A stretch of DNA of 64,000 bases from Pseudomonas sp. (GCF_028293835.1 NZ_JAQGNX010000105.1:1-64000); one strand, 5' to 3'; counted from the stretch's first letter, positions 46,831 through 56,657 are shown. Notes: a model not told the origin generated them from the letters alone. Translations and numbers: made by a program.

Positions 46831-49116
46831 TTATTTAAGACACAACAACCGATAAACCCCACCCTCAGCCTCTATGCCGTGGGTGTCGTGGGTAAATCCC
46901 GGAAACGACAGGTCGAAACTTTCCAGGGCTTTCAGGTATGCCAGGAAAGGCCCATCAGCCGCGCCGATATTTTCTCCGGGCATCAGCAGGGGAATACCTG
47001 GCGGGTAGGGCACGATGCCCGTGGCGACCAAACGTCCAGCCGCTTCTTCCAGAGTGACCTGCTCGACCTCATCCTTCACCAGCTTTTCGTACGCTTGCAC
47101 CGGGCTAAGCTGCGCCTCAGGCAACATGCCAAAGGCTTGGGCCATGGTCGCGGTGGTTTTGTGGTCTTTCATTGCAGTAAATATCTGCTCGGCCAGCTCC
47201 TTCAGGCCCATGCCGGCGTAACGTTGCTGATGACTTTGCACCAAGTCGGGCAGGCACAGTTCCAGTTCAAGGTTGGCGTCGAAGTCGCGCTTGAAATCCA
47301 GTAGCGCATTGACCAGCGTGCCCCATTTGCCTTTGGTGATGCCGATGGAAAACAGAAACAGAATGGTGAAGTCAGTGGTTTTCTCCACCACGATACCCAG
47401 TCGACCCAAGTAGGCGCTCAAGACGCAGGCCGGGATGCCGAAGTCCAACAGTTGCCCATCATCACCCATGCCGGGGCTTAGCACCGATACTTTGATCGGG
47501 TCCAACATGCAGTAGCCATCCTCGATGTCGCCGAAACCGTGCCAGATTTCGTTGGGGTGCAAGACCCAGCAATAAGGTTCGGTCTTGAGCAGGTCGGGGT
47601 CGACTTCATGGAACGGGACATGCCCTGCACCGACTTTTACCGTCTGCGGCTGCCAGCACGTGAAGAACCACTCATTGTCGGTGGACATTTCGGCGTTCAT
47701 TCGGGAAATGACCTGGCGGAAGGCGATGGCTTCTTCGATGGATTCGTTGGTCAAAATCTGGCCGCTGGGCGCTTCCATCATTGCCGAACTGACGTCGCAC
47801 GACGCCATGATCGCGTAGTTGGGCGAGGTTGAGGCGTGCATCATGAACGACTCATTGAAACGTCCATGGGGAATGGCTTTGCGGCCGTTGCGCACATGGA
47901 TCATCGACGCTTGCGACAACGCTGCGAGTAACTTGTGAGTGGACTGGGTGGCAAAGACCGTGGGCCGCGACGGGTCGTAATCCTTGGGATCGCCGTGCAT
48001 GGCGAAGCGTTCGCGGTAGATCGGGTTAAACCGTGCGTAGCCATACCACGCCTCGTCGAAATGCAGACGATCAACACTGGCGCCCAGCAGTTCTTCCACG
48101 CGCGTCACGTTGTAGCACAGGCCGTCGTAGGTCGAGTTGGTGACGATGGCGTGGATCGGTGTTTTATCGATGCCTGGTTTGACTAACGGATTATTGTCGA
48201 TGGCGTGCTTCACGCCCTCAGCGCTAAGGGTCTGCGGCAATATGGGGCCGATGATCCCAAAGCGATTGCGGGTCGGCACCAGGTACGTCGGGATCGCTCC
48301 GGACAGGGTCATCGCGTGTTCAGCGGATTTGTGGCAGTTGCGGTCGCACAAAGCGATCTGATCGCGGGTGACGCTCGCCATCAGAATCACCCGGTTGGAG
48401 GTCGAGGAGCCGTTGGTTACGTAATAGGTGCGGTGGGCGCCGAATACCTTGGCGGCATAACGCTCGCCCTGACCAATGGGGCCGCTGTGATCCAGCAAAG
48501 AACCCAGTTCACCCACCGAAATGGACAGGTCGGAGCGCAACAGGTTTTCACCGAAAAACTCATAAAACGCTCGGCCTGCGGTGCTCTTCAAAAACGCGGT
48601 GCCGCCGGCATGCCCTGGTGTATGCCAGGAATATTCATAGGTGCGGGCAAACTTGACCAACGCCCCAAACATCGGTGGCAGCACCGCTTGGCGATAACGC
48701 TCGATTGCCGCCAGAACCCGCCCGCTGATAAACGCGCTGGTGTCTTCCGGTAGCCAGATAAAGTCGTCGGCGTGTTGCATCACCACCAGCGGGATGGTCG
48801 ATACAGCGGCACGGTCACTGATCAAAAACACCGGCACCCGGGTGTTACGATCGCGCAAGGCTTTGAGCAAGTCCATGCACGCCTGATGCCCCTCAGTCTT
48901 GTCCATGTCCCAGCTCAACAGCACACATTGAACCGCGGGATCGGACCGCAAAATCGATGTCGCATCGCTCATTGATTCGGAAAACAACACGCTGATGGAC
49001 CGCTCTTCAATGTCCGTCACTAACTGATTCAGCGCCCGACCGAACACCGTACGCTTGTCAGACGCATTGCTGACTAAAAGGGTGAGCATGCCGAGGGAAC
49101 GTATGGATTCACTCAT
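46831..49116 (-). CDS. PLP-dependent ornithine/lysine/arginine decarboxylase
   Basis: 761 residues, the size of inducible acid-stress decarboxylases (SpeF/CadA/AdiA, about 715-760). A wing domain (1-130) is followed by the PLP domain with HTPGHAGGTAFLKS, FGENLLRSDLSISV and the Schiff-base Lys in STHKLLAALSQ. The C-terminal domain has GIVPYPPGIPLLMPGE. Substrate is not decided by motifs. Its start overlaps the antiporter stop by four bases; in Pseudomonas the related LdcA acts on lysine, while the PotE-like partner hints at ornithine. Confidence 0.9.
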   Translation of the reverse strand: MSESIRSLGMLTLLVSNASDKRTVFGRALNQLVTDIEERSISVLFSESMSDATSILRSDPAVQCVLLSWDMDKTEGHQACMDLLKALRDRNTRVPVFLISDRAAVSTIPLVVMQHADDFIWLPEDTSAFISGRVLAAIERYRQAVLPPMFGALVKFARTYEYSWHTPGHAGGTAFLKSTAGRAFYEFFGENLLRSDLSISVGELGSLLDHSGPIGQGERYAAKVFGAHRTYYVTNGSSTSNRVILMASVTRDQIALCDRNCHKSAEHAMTLSGAIPTYLVPTRNRFGIIGPILPQTLSAEGVKHAIDNNPLVKPGIDKTPIHAIVTNSTYDGLCYNVTRVEELLGASVDRLHFDEAWYGYARFNPIYRERFAMHGDPKDYDPSRPTVFATQSTHKLLAALSQASMIHVRNGRKAIPHGRFNESFMMHASTSPNYAIMASCDVSSAMMEAPSGQILTNESIEEAIAFRQVISRMNAEMSTDNEWFFTCWQPQTVKVGAGHVPFHEVDPDLLKTEPYCWVLHPNEIWHGFGDIEDGYCMLDPIKVSVLSPGMGDDGQLLDFGIPACVLSAYLGRLGIVVEKTTDFTILFLFSIGITKGKWGTLVNALLDFKRDFDANLELELCLPDLVQSHQQRYAGMGLKELAEQIFTAMKDHKTTATMAQAFGMLPEAQLSPVQAYEKLVKDEVEQVTLEEAAGRLVATGIVPYPPGIPLLMPGENIGAADGPFLAYLKALESFDLSFPGFTHDTHGIEAEGGVYRLLCLK

Positions 49117-50522
49117 GACTGTGTCTCCAGGGTCGACAAGGCAGGAACTTTAAGTTTCGAGACCGTTGTTTCGTGCTGCGCGCTCACGGTTTGTACCGGC
49201 ACGCTGACGAGACCTTGAGTTTCCAGTCGAATAAGTCGGGTATTCACGTAACCGAACAAGGTGTAGCCCGCAATAGTTGCGACACCGCCGAGCATTAATG
49301 CCTGAGCCCCGGAACTGTACAACGCCAGGTAGCTGTAAGCCGCCGCAACGAACGCAACGGCATTGGTAATCAACGCCTGCCTTGGGGCTACGTTTGAGAT
49401 GTTCTGCAGGGTCATCAGGGTTGCCATGCACAAGATGTAAGGGACGAGATTGGTCACCACTGCGAGATTTACCAACGTATCGAACTGCGTGGTCAGGTTG
49501 GGGCTGATGGTTAATAAACCCAACGCCGTCTGCCCCGCTAACAGAATCAACATACCCACGATAGGCGTGCCGGCTTTGTTTGCTTTAGCAAAGATCGGCA
49601 AGAAATACCCAGTGTCGGCGGAGCTCTTGAACACCTGAGCGATGGTGAACTGCCAGCCCAGCAAAGAGCCAATGCAGGCTAAAACCATTAATCCCATGAC
49701 GACACTGCCAACCATGGGATTGAACATCTTGGCGAATACCAGACCGAACGGCGCAGTGGAGGCGACCAATTCCGGATTGGAGACGATGCCGGCGATCACG
49801 TTGGTCGAGACGATATAAATCACTGCTGCGCCGAGGGTGCCGCCCAATACCGCAATGGGTACGTTCTTTTCCGGATTTTCCACCGCATCGCCGTTGGCGC
49901 AGGCAGATTCCAGCCCCAAAAACGCCCACAGGGTGATCGCCACCGATGCGCCGGCAGCGTCAAACCAGGTTTTGTTATGAGGGTTCCAACCGGCTGAATA
50001 AACGCTGCTATCGAACCAGAACCAACCGACAGTGGAAACAACCACCACCGGCAGAATCACACCCCAAACGGTTACCGCCCCTATTTTCCCGGTAATGCTC
50101 GCCCCGCCGAAGTTGGCGAAGGTGGTAATCCACAGCAAAGCGATGGTAAACAACCCGACATTTAACGAACTCAACTTCAGATCGAACAGCACCTGGATAT
50201 AACCTACCGCGGTAATACTGATCGCAACATTGGCAATAAGTAGCGAAAGGCCATACGTGTAATTGGTAATATAATTACCGGATTTACCAAACGTGTATTC
50301 AGCATAACCGCCCATTCCGCCGGTCTTACGGCTGAGCATGCCGCACCGCGCAAACGCATAGGCCAACGCCAGAGAGCCGGTTGCAGTAATTATCCAGGAC
50401 AAAATTGAAATAGCGCCCACTTCTGCGAGTTTGGTCGGCAGTAACACGATGCCTGAACCCAGCATATTGACCGCCGTCAACATTGTGAGTTGGCCCACGC
50501 TCATTTTCTTTGCTACTGCCAT
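49113..50522 (-). CDS. PotE-like amino acid/polyamine antiporter
   Basis: 469 residues, about 12 helices of the APC superfamily. VNMLGSGIVLLPTKL opens helix 1 and GLESACANGDAVENPEKNVP is very close to E. coli PotE (putrescine/ornithine). GGMGGYAEYTFGKS is also shared. It exchanges the decarboxylation product for substrate, consuming cytoplasmic protons together with the downstream decarboxylase. The C-terminal ~35 residues are polar and extra compared with PotE. Confidence 0.88.
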   Translation of the reverse strand: MAVAKKMSVGQLTMLTAVNMLGSGIVLLPTKLAEVGAISILSWIITATGSLALAYAFARCGMLSRKTGGMGGYAEYTFGKSGNYITNYTYGLSLLIANVAISITAVGYIQVLFDLKLSSLNVGLFTIALLWITTFANFGGASITGKIGAVTVWGVILPVVVVSTVGWFWFDSSVYSAGWNPHNKTWFDAAGASVAITLWAFLGLESACANGDAVENPEKNVPIAVLGGTLGAAVIYIVSTNVIAGIVSNPELVASTAPFGLVFAKMFNPMVGSVVMGLMVLACIGSLLGWQFTIAQVFKSSADTGYFLPIFAKANKAGTPIVGMLILLAGQTALGLLTISPNLTTQFDTLVNLAVVTNLVPYILCMATLMTLQNISNVAPRQALITNAVAFVAAAYSYLALYSSGAQALMLGGVATIAGYTLFGYVNTRLIRLETQGLVSVPVQTVSAQHETTVSKLKVPALSTLETQS

Positions 50523-50580
50523 ATGCCCGCCTCATTAATCATGTGAGAGGTGTATAGCTATAGCAGATGAAGGGCGACTG

Positions 50581-50668
50581 TGTAGGAGGCAACTTATTAG
50601 CGAGCCAGTAAATCGGTGTTCTTGTTACACCGCAGTGCCTGCCTCGCCAACAAGTTAACTCCTACAGA
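50581..50668. repeat. REP palindrome (gccaac/gttggc class)
   Basis: TGTAGGAGGCAACTTATTAG and CCTCGCCAACAAGTTAACTC are diverged arms across about 45 bases, between galM-like and the antiporter gene. Confidence 0.65.
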
Positions 50669-50703
50669 GACATCAACACGGCGGTGTTCCAATCAGTGGT
50701 TAC

Positions 50704-51855
50704 TCAATTAGCCGAGAATTTGAACAGCGTAGTTTGAGTATAGGTTTTGCCTGGGTCCAGCCGGGTGCTGAGGAAGTTAGGCTGGTTAGGCGCATCCGGG
50801 TAATGCTGGGTTTCCAGGGTAAACGCGCCCCAGTGCGGGTAAACCTTTCCAGCCTTGCCCTTGACGGTGCCGTCGAGGAAGTTGCCGGTGTACAACTGAA
50901 CGCCGGGCTCGGTGGTGTAGAGCTGCAAATGCCGCCCTGACGCTGGATCGCGAACGTCGGCAGCGAGTTTGCCAACGTTGCCTTTGGTGTCAAGTACCCA
51001 GTTGAAATCGAAACCGCCTTGCTTAGGCTCAGCAAATTTCAGCTGCGGGTGGTCGGCGTGGATGTTTTTGCCGAACGCGGTTGGTTGGCGAAAGTCCATT
51101 GGCGTACCCGCGACCGGGGCCAGTTCTCCGGTGGGGATCAGCGTTCCGTTAATCGGGGTGTAGGTGGTCGCGTGCACGGTGGCGACCTGTTTCAACACAT
51201 CGCCGCTACCGGCACCCGCCAGGTTGAAATAGCTGTGGTTGGTCAGGTTGAGTACGGTGGGCTTGTCAGTGGTTGCGCGGTACTGAATGCGCAGCTCGTT
51301 TTTCTCGTTGAGGCTGTACGTGACGTGGGTTTCAAGTTTTCCAGGGAAACCCATTTCGCCGTCAGCGGAGACATAGGTCAGGGTCACGCCCACCCATCCT
51401 TTCTCCTTGCTGGCTTCGGCGGTCCATACCCGTTTGTCAAAGCCTTGGGAGCCGCCATGCAGGGAGTTCGGGCCGTCGTTGGTCGGTACCTGGTATTCCT
51501 TGCCGTCCAGGGTAAATTTGCCGTTAGCGATGCGATTGCCGAAGCGACCGATCGTCGCGCCGAAATACACCGTCGGGTTGGCTTGGTAGCCCTGAATATC
51601 ATCAAAGCCCAACACCACGTCGTCGGCCTTGCCGTTTTTATCCGGGACGATCAGCGACTGCAGAACGCCGCCCCAGGTAATGATGCTGGCTTGCATGCCA
51701 TGGCTGTTGCTGAGAGTGTATTTCTCGATGGGCGCACCGTCAGCGGTGGTGCCGAAAGCACTGTGGACGCTAGTCAATCCCGCGGCGTGGGCGGAGAGGG
51801 TGGCAATCATTAAGGACAGTCCGAGGCTGCTAAGGGTGAATTTGCGAAATATCAT
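50704..51855 (-). CDS. galM: Periplasmic aldose 1-epimerase (mutarotase)
   Basis: 383 residues with a signal peptide ending AHA-AG (about 24). The GalM fold shows GATIGRFGNRIANG, NSLHGGSQGFDKRVW (with His), LNLTNHSYFNLAG (catalytic His) and ETQHYPDAPNQPNF (catalytic Glu). It equilibrates alpha and beta sugar anomers in the periplasm, before uptake. Divergent from the GntR regulator and lactonase/ara genes, which suggests L-arabinose or galactose as substrate. Confidence 0.93.
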   Translation of the reverse strand: MIFRKFTLSSLGLSLMIATLSAHAAGLTSVHSAFGTTADGAPIEKYTLSNSHGMQASIITWGGVLQSLIVPDKNGKADDVVLGFDDIQGYQANPTVYFGATIGRFGNRIANGKFTLDGKEYQVPTNDGPNSLHGGSQGFDKRVWTAEASKEKGWVGVTLTYVSADGEMGFPGKLETHVTYSLNEKNELRIQYRATTDKPTVLNLTNHSYFNLAGAGSGDVLKQVATVHATTYTPINGTLIPTGELAPVAGTPMDFRQPTAFGKNIHADHPQLKFAEPKQGGFDFNWVLDTKGNVGKLAADVRDPASGRHLQLYTTEPGVQLYTGNFLDGTVKGKAGKVYPHWGAFTLETQHYPDAPNQPNFLSTRLDPGKTYTQTTLFKFSAN

Positions 51856-52171
51856 ATCTACCTTTTCCTTTTTATTTTTGAATAGAACAGGTTTTAGAAG
51901 CGCAGTTTTCTTGGCAGGTGAATCGATTTTTTGGGTGATTTCCTCCTATTGGTCAGACTATTCGACTCGGTTTGTTCGGTAATTTAGTTTTATAGCCCAA
52001 AAAGCAGTGCTTGAAAAATCAATCGTAATACTATTTAGTATTTACCAGTGTTTGGGATAGCACAGCACCGGTACAAGCGCCGGCATTGCCAGGCAGCATA
52101 GACGTTTGACAGGCAATCGTATGATGATTAGCCTCAATTTGCGGAAATAGCCGCATACAGAGGCGCTAGGG
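51856..52171. other. 316-base divergent control region of galM-like and GntR genes
   Basis: No gene is supported. It is AT-rich and includes palindrome 52027-52042 and AAGCA-G-TGCTT (52002-52012). AAGGAAAAGG just before the galM start is its ribosome site on the minus strand. Confidence 0.55.
52027..52042. promoter_or_regulatory. Palindromic operator candidate upstream of the GntR gene
   Basis: AATACTA-TT-TAGTATT is a perfect 7-base inverted repeat with a 2-base centre, 129 bases before the GntR start. It may be an operator for that regulator; it does not match the usual FadR-type consensus, so the binder is uncertain. Confidence 0.4.
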
Positions 52172-52924
52172 ATGAGCAGTAATTATCATGCGTCGACCGT
52201 CGATTGGCTTGGCACCTGGATCGCAGCGGGCCATGTTCTACCGGGTCAAACGCTGAAGGTTGAAGCTGCGTTGTGTGAGGAATTAGGCGTCAGCCGTACG
52301 GTTATCCGTGAGGCGATAAAGACGTTGGCGGCCAAGGGCATTCTCGAAGTGGGACCCAAGGTCGGCACCCGGGTGATGCCAGTACGTAGCTGGAATTTAT
52401 TTGATCCGCAGGTGGTGGGTTGGTTGGCGAAGAAGGGCTTGCCCGAGAATTTTGTCATGGACCTGTTGGACCTGCGCCGTACGATTGAGCCGATGGCTGT
52501 GCGCTGGGCCTGTGAGCGCGCAAATCCGTTGCAGATAGTCGAGATTCAGGACGCCTACCGTGCGCTGGAGGCTTCGTTGGGTGACAAGGGTGATTACAAC
52601 CATGCCGACCAGCGGTTTCACGAAGCGGTGTTGGCTGCCAGTCATAACCAGTTCATCGAGCAGATGTTGCCGGCGCTGGGTACGTTGTTAGCCGTGTCGT
52701 TTGAGGTGTCGTCAGCGGCGCCTCAGGAATTGGGCAAGACCTTGCCGTTGCATAAGGAGCTGGCCGACGCCATTGCTGCGCGGGACGCAGCGCGCGGCGT
52801 GTGGGCTTGCATGAGCCTGATCGAGCAGGCCACGGTGACTATTTCACGTTACTACGCGGCGCAAAATAGCCACCCGCACACCAGCGAAGCAGAACATGGA
52901 AAAGCCCAGCTGGAGCTCAGCTGA
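52172..52924 (+). CDS. GntR/FadR-family regulator of sugar catabolism
   Basis: 250 residues. A winged HTH (about 25-70, LCEELGVSRTVIREAIKTLAAKGILEVGPKVGTRV) and an all-helical FCD ligand domain (about 95-225, with RFHEAVLAASHNQ and LHKELADAI carrying metal-binding His). Located at the head of the lactonase/araFGH group, so its ligand is probably L-arabinose or a derived acid or lactone; inference. Confidence 0.9.
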   Translation: MSSNYHASTVDWLGTWIAAGHVLPGQTLKVEAALCEELGVSRTVIREAIKTLAAKGILEVGPKVGTRVMPVRSWNLFDPQVVGWLAKKGLPENFVMDLLDLRRTIEPMAVRWACERANPLQIVEIQDAYRALEASLGDKGDYNHADQRFHEAVLAASHNQFIEQMLPALGTLLAVSFEVSSAAPQELGKTLPLHKELADAIAARDAARGVWACMSLIEQATVTISRYYAAQNSHPHTSEAEHGKAQLELS

Positions 52925-52982
52925 GCAATGCACCAAAACGTGCTCAATGAAGCAGCAAAAAAAATAAGAATAAGGACGTGTC

Positions 52983-53861
52983 ATGCAATGGCATCCGGTG
53001 TCTGAAAAACGCTTCAAGCTCGCTGAAGGGCCGTTCTGGGATCGCGAGGAAAACGCATTGTATTGGGTCGATATTGCCGGTTTCCTGGCCTGTCGCCTGA
53101 GCTATGGTCGTTACCATCAATGGCGTTTCGCCGAGCCGGTTTCCGCTTTTATTCCCTGCGAAAAAGGCGATGCCCTGGTCACCTTGGCCAGCGGCGTGTA
53201 CCGCCTGGACCTTTCTTCCCCTTCAGAGCAACCGCGCCTGAGCCTGTTTTGCGTGGCGGACCCTGTGGCCGGTAACCGCGCCAACGAAGCGCGTTGCGAT
53301 GCCCAGGGCCGACTATGGTTGGGCAGCATGCAAAACAACCTGGACGCCGAAGGTGGCGACGTCCCGCTGGTGCGGCGCTCGGGTGGCCTGTTTCGCGTCG
53401 ATCCGGACACCCGCGTCACGCCATTGCTCGCCGGGCAGGGCATCGTCAATACCTTGCTCTGGAATTCCGAGGCCACAGTCGTGTACAGCGCCGACAGCCT
53501 GGACGGGGTGATCTATCGTTACCCTGTTGAAGGTGATGGACGCTTGGGTGAGCGAGCGGTCTGGGCAACTGAGCACCCCCGGGGCGACCCGGATGGCTCG
53601 GCCATGGACGTTGAGGGCTGCATCTGGAACGCCCGTTGGGACGGTAATTGCCTTATTCGTTTCGCCCCCGATGGCACTGTCGATCGAGTAGTCGAGTTAC
53701 CCGTCAGCCACCCCACCAGTTGCGTCTTCGGCGGCCCGGAGTTGTCTACGCTTTACGTCACCAGTGCCGCGCCGTCGTCGGCCAAAGGTACGCTCGCTGG
53801 CGCGCTGTTAATGGCTGAAGTTGGAGTGACGGGTATGCCCTGTCATCGGTTCGCCGGTTGA
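52983..53861 (+). CDS. SMP-30/gluconolactonase-like lactonase (probable L-arabinolactonase)
   Basis: 292 residues, a six-bladed propeller. Metal ligands: Glu in LAEGPFWD, Asn in NEARCDAQGRLWLG, Asn in NTLLWNSE and Asp in DGSAMDVEGCIWNARWDG. It opens sugar lactones to acids in the oxidative (non-phosphorylative) pathway. Position before araFGH suggests L-arabino-1,4-lactone; galactonolactone is also possible. Cytoplasmic: no signal peptide. Confidence 0.85.
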   Translation: MQWHPVSEKRFKLAEGPFWDREENALYWVDIAGFLACRLSYGRYHQWRFAEPVSAFIPCEKGDALVTLASGVYRLDLSSPSEQPRLSLFCVADPVAGNRANEARCDAQGRLWLGSMQNNLDAEGGDVPLVRRSGGLFRVDPDTRVTPLLAGQGIVNTLLWNSEATVVYSADSLDGVIYRYPVEGDGRLGERAVWATEHPRGDPDGSAMDVEGCIWNARWDGNCLIRFAPDGTVDRVVELPVSHPTSCVFGGPELSTLYVTSAAPSSAKGTLAGALLMAEVGVTGMPCHRFAG

Positions 53862-53934
53862 TTGTGCATGCAGCCGGGCCGAACGTGTCGGACGGCAGTT
53901 CAACGCAAGTGACACTACGTTACGTTCGCTCCAT

Positions 53935-53945
53935 TCATAATATGA
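53935..53945. promoter_or_regulatory. Small palindrome upstream of araF
   Basis: TCATA-A-TATGA lies 105 bases before the araF start. It may be an operator for the neighbouring GntR protein, but it is short and AT-rich. The rest of 53862-54049 holds no gene. Confidence 0.25.
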
Positions 53946-54049
53946 TATGACTGTTTTGTCGTTTCCTGGCTGTGCTGTTTTCGGTAAAACCAGCCGCTGC
54001 GCTAAATCGTTGCACGCTGTAGCTATTCAATAAAAATAAGGAGTTAGCT

Positions 54050-55054
54050 ATGTTGAGTCGTCACGGGATTCGTTCCCTGTGCTGTGCCGCTGTCGCCACT
54101 GCAATATTGGGATTGGGCACCGCCGCATCTGCCGCTGAAGAAGTCAAAATCGGCTTTCTGGTCAAACAGGCCGAAGAACCCTGGTTTCAGACCGAATGGG
54201 CCTTCGCTGAAAAAGCCGGTAAAGAACACGGTTTTACTGTAATCAAAATTGCCGTTCCCGACGGTGAAAAAACCCTCTCCGCTATCGACAGCCTGGCCGC
54301 CAACGGCGCCAAGGGCTTCGTCATCTGTGCGCCTGATGTTGGGCTGGGTCCGTCCATCGTCGCCAAAGCCAAGCAAAACGGGCTGAAGGTTATGGCCGTG
54401 GATGACCGCTTCGTTGATGCTAACGGCAAGTTCATGGAAGACGTGCCGTACCTAGGCATGGCCGCGTTCGAAGTTGGCCAGAAACAGGGTGCTGCCATGG
54501 CTGACGAAGCGAAGCATCGCAACTGGGATTGGAAAGACACCTACGCGGTGATCAATACCTACAACGAGCTGGATACCGGTAAGAAGCGCACCGATGGTTC
54601 GGTGGATTCGCTGACCAAGGCCGGCCTGCCCGCTGATCACATTTTGTATACCGCGCAGAAAACCCTCGACGTACCGGGCAGCATGGACGCCACCAACTCG
54701 GCGCTGGTCAAACTGCCAGGCAGCGCGAAAAACCTGATCATCGGCGGCATGAACGACAACACCGTTCTGGGTGGCGTACGTGCAACCGAGAGCTCCGGTT
54801 TTGCGGCTAAAAACGTGATCGGTATCGGCATTAACGGTACTGACGCCATCGACGAATTAAAGAAACCGGAAAGCGGATTCTTCGGTTCGATGCTGCCTAG
54901 CCCGGACAAAGAAGGCTACGGCACTGCGTTGTCGATGTACGAGTGGGTAACGACTGGCAAAGAGCCGGCCAAATTCACCGCAATGGCCGATGTCACACTG
55001 ATTACGCGCGCCAACTTCAAAGACGTATTGACCAAAATCGGCCTTTATAAGTAA
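54050..55054 (+). CDS. araF: L-arabinose-binding periplasmic protein
   Basis: 334 residues with a Sec signal ending ASAAEE (about 28). The mature sequence is very like E. coli AraF: GFLVKQAEEPWFQTEWAFAEKAG, VIKIAVPDGEKTLSAIDSLAA and GMNDNTVLGGVRATESSGF. It binds arabinose (also galactose) and delivers it to AraGH. AAGGAG precedes the ATG. A hairpin pair follows the gene. Confidence 0.94.
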   Translation: MLSRHGIRSLCCAAVATAILGLGTAASAAEEVKIGFLVKQAEEPWFQTEWAFAEKAGKEHGFTVIKIAVPDGEKTLSAIDSLAANGAKGFVICAPDVGLGPSIVAKAKQNGLKVMAVDDRFVDANGKFMEDVPYLGMAAFEVGQKQGAAMADEAKHRNWDWKDTYAVINTYNELDTGKKRTDGSVDSLTKAGLPADHILYTAQKTLDVPGSMDATNSALVKLPGSAKNLIIGGMNDNTVLGGVRATESSGFAAKNVIGIGINGTDAIDELKKPESGFFGSMLPSPDKEGYGTALSMYEWVTTGKEPAKFTAMADVTLITRANFKDVLTKIGLYK

Positions 55055-55073
55055 GCCGGGTATGGTTTGGCGT

Positions 55074-55129
55074 GCCTGACGGTTCAGGCTGACATCTGCA
55101 AGACCTCGTTCCGGCCACCGGAACGAGGT
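55074..55129 (+). promoter_or_regulatory. Tandem hairpins between araF and araG
   Basis: GCCTGA-CGGT-TCAGGC (55074-55089) is followed by ACCTCGTTCCGG (55103-55114) / CCGGAACGAGGT (55118-55129), a perfect 12-base stem with a 3-base loop. The second ends 13 bases before the araG start and abuts its GAGAGGTGG ribosome site. No T-run, so a processing/stability hairpin rather than a full terminator. Confidence 0.65.
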
Positions 55130-55142
55130 GAGAGGTGGTTTC

Positions 55143-56657
55143 ATGTTGGAACAACAACAAGTGGGCGAAAGTCTGCGCTTCAATGCCATTGGCAAGAGTT
55201 TCCCCGGCGTGCGTGCGCTCTCGGACATCAGTTTCGTCGCGCGACCTCATCAGGTGCACGCGCTGATGGGCGAGAATGGCGCGGGCAAGTCAACGCTGTT
55301 GAAGATCCTCGGCGGCTCGTACCAGCCCAACAGCGGCAACCTGCAGATCGGCGAACGTACCATGCATTTCAAGTCGGCGGCGGACAGCATCGCTGGCGGG
55401 GTGGCGGTGATCCACCAAGAGCTGCAACTGGTGCCGGAAATGACCGTGGCCGAGAACTTGTTGCTAGGGCATATGCCCTCGCGCTTCGGCATCGTTAATC
55501 GTCGGGCTATGTTTCGTCGGGCGCGGGAACTGCTCAAAGGCTTGGCAGATGAGATTGATCCGTCGACGCGCCTCGGTGATTTATCCCTGGGTCAGCGTCA
55601 GTTGGTTGAAATTGCCAAGGCCATGTCACACAACGCCCATGTTATTGCCTTCGACGAACCGACCAGTAGTTTGTCGGCGCGGGAAATCGAGCGCTTGATG
55701 GCCATCATCGCCAAGCTGCGCGACGAAGGCCGGGTGATCCTGTACGTATCGCACCGAATGGAAGAGATTTTCCGCATTTGTGACGCGGTAACGGTATTCA
55801 AGGACGGCCGTTTCGTTCGTACTTTCGAACAGATGAGCGAGCTGAGCCACGATCAGTTGGTGACCTGCATGGTGGGTCGCGATATTCAGAACATTTATGA
55901 CTACCGGACTCGGGAACACCAGAACACTGCGTTTCAGGTCGAAGGTCTGCTTGGCCATGGCTTGCAGGAACCGGTGAGCTTCTCGGTGGCGAAAGGCGAA
56001 GTACTGGGTTTTTTTGGCTTGGTCGGGGCAGGGCGTACCGAGCTGCTGCGTTTGCTGTCAGGACTGGCCCGCAGTAAAGCCGGTACGTTGCAACTGGAAG
56101 GCAAACCCTTGACGTTGAACTCCCCCCGCGACGCCATTGCCGCCGGGATTCTGCTATGCCCCGAAGACCGCAAAAAAGAAGGCATCGTGCCGCTGTCCAG
56201 CGTGGCGGAAAATATCAACATGGGCGCCCGTCGCGACCATGCGCGCTATGGCTGGTTGATTCAGGGACGTTGGGAGCACGACAACGCCATCAAGCAGATC
56301 CGTGCGCTGAACATAAAAACGCCGTCGCCCGATCAGCAGATTATTTACCTGTCAGGCGGCAATCAGCAGAAAGTGATTCTGGGCCGTTGGTTGTCGATGC
56401 CGATGAAGGTATTGCTGCTCGACGAACCTACACGCGGTATCGACATCGGCGCGAAAGCTGAAATTTATCAAATAATTCATAACCTGGCAGCGAGCGGAAT
56501 CGCAGTGATTGTGGTCTCCAGCGACTTGATGGAAGTGATGGGGATTTCCGACCGGATTCTGGTGATGAGCGAAGGCGCTATCACCGGCGAGCTGCTCCGT
56601 GACCAAGCGGATGAATCTCGACTTTTGCAACTGGCACTTCCTCGCTCACGCGGGTAA
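55143..56657 (+). CDS. araG: L-arabinose ABC transporter ATP-binding protein
   Basis: 504 residues, identical in length to E. coli AraG; two fused ATPase domains. The first has Walker A MGENGAGKSTL and signature LSLGQRQLVEIAK; the second has LSGGNQQKVILGRWL and LLLDEPTRGIDIGAKAEIY. GRTELLRLLSGL stands at the second domain's P-loop position, which is degenerate as in this family. ATG 55143 has GAGAGGTGG upstream. Confidence 0.95.
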   Translation: MLEQQQVGESLRFNAIGKSFPGVRALSDISFVARPHQVHALMGENGAGKSTLLKILGGSYQPNSGNLQIGERTMHFKSAADSIAGGVAVIHQELQLVPEMTVAENLLLGHMPSRFGIVNRRAMFRRARELLKGLADEIDPSTRLGDLSLGQRQLVEIAKAMSHNAHVIAFDEPTSSLSAREIERLMAIIAKLRDEGRVILYVSHRMEEIFRICDAVTVFKDGRFVRTFEQMSELSHDQLVTCMVGRDIQNIYDYRTREHQNTAFQVEGLLGHGLQEPVSFSVAKGEVLGFFGLVGAGRTELLRLLSGLARSKAGTLQLEGKPLTLNSPRDAIAAGILLCPEDRKKEGIVPLSSVAENINMGARRDHARYGWLIQGRWEHDNAIKQIRALNIKTPSPDQQIIYLSGGNQQKVILGRWLSMPMKVLLLDEPTRGIDIGAKAEIYQIIHNLAASGIAVIVVSSDLMEVMGISDRILVMSEGAITGELLRDQADESRLLQLALPRSRG

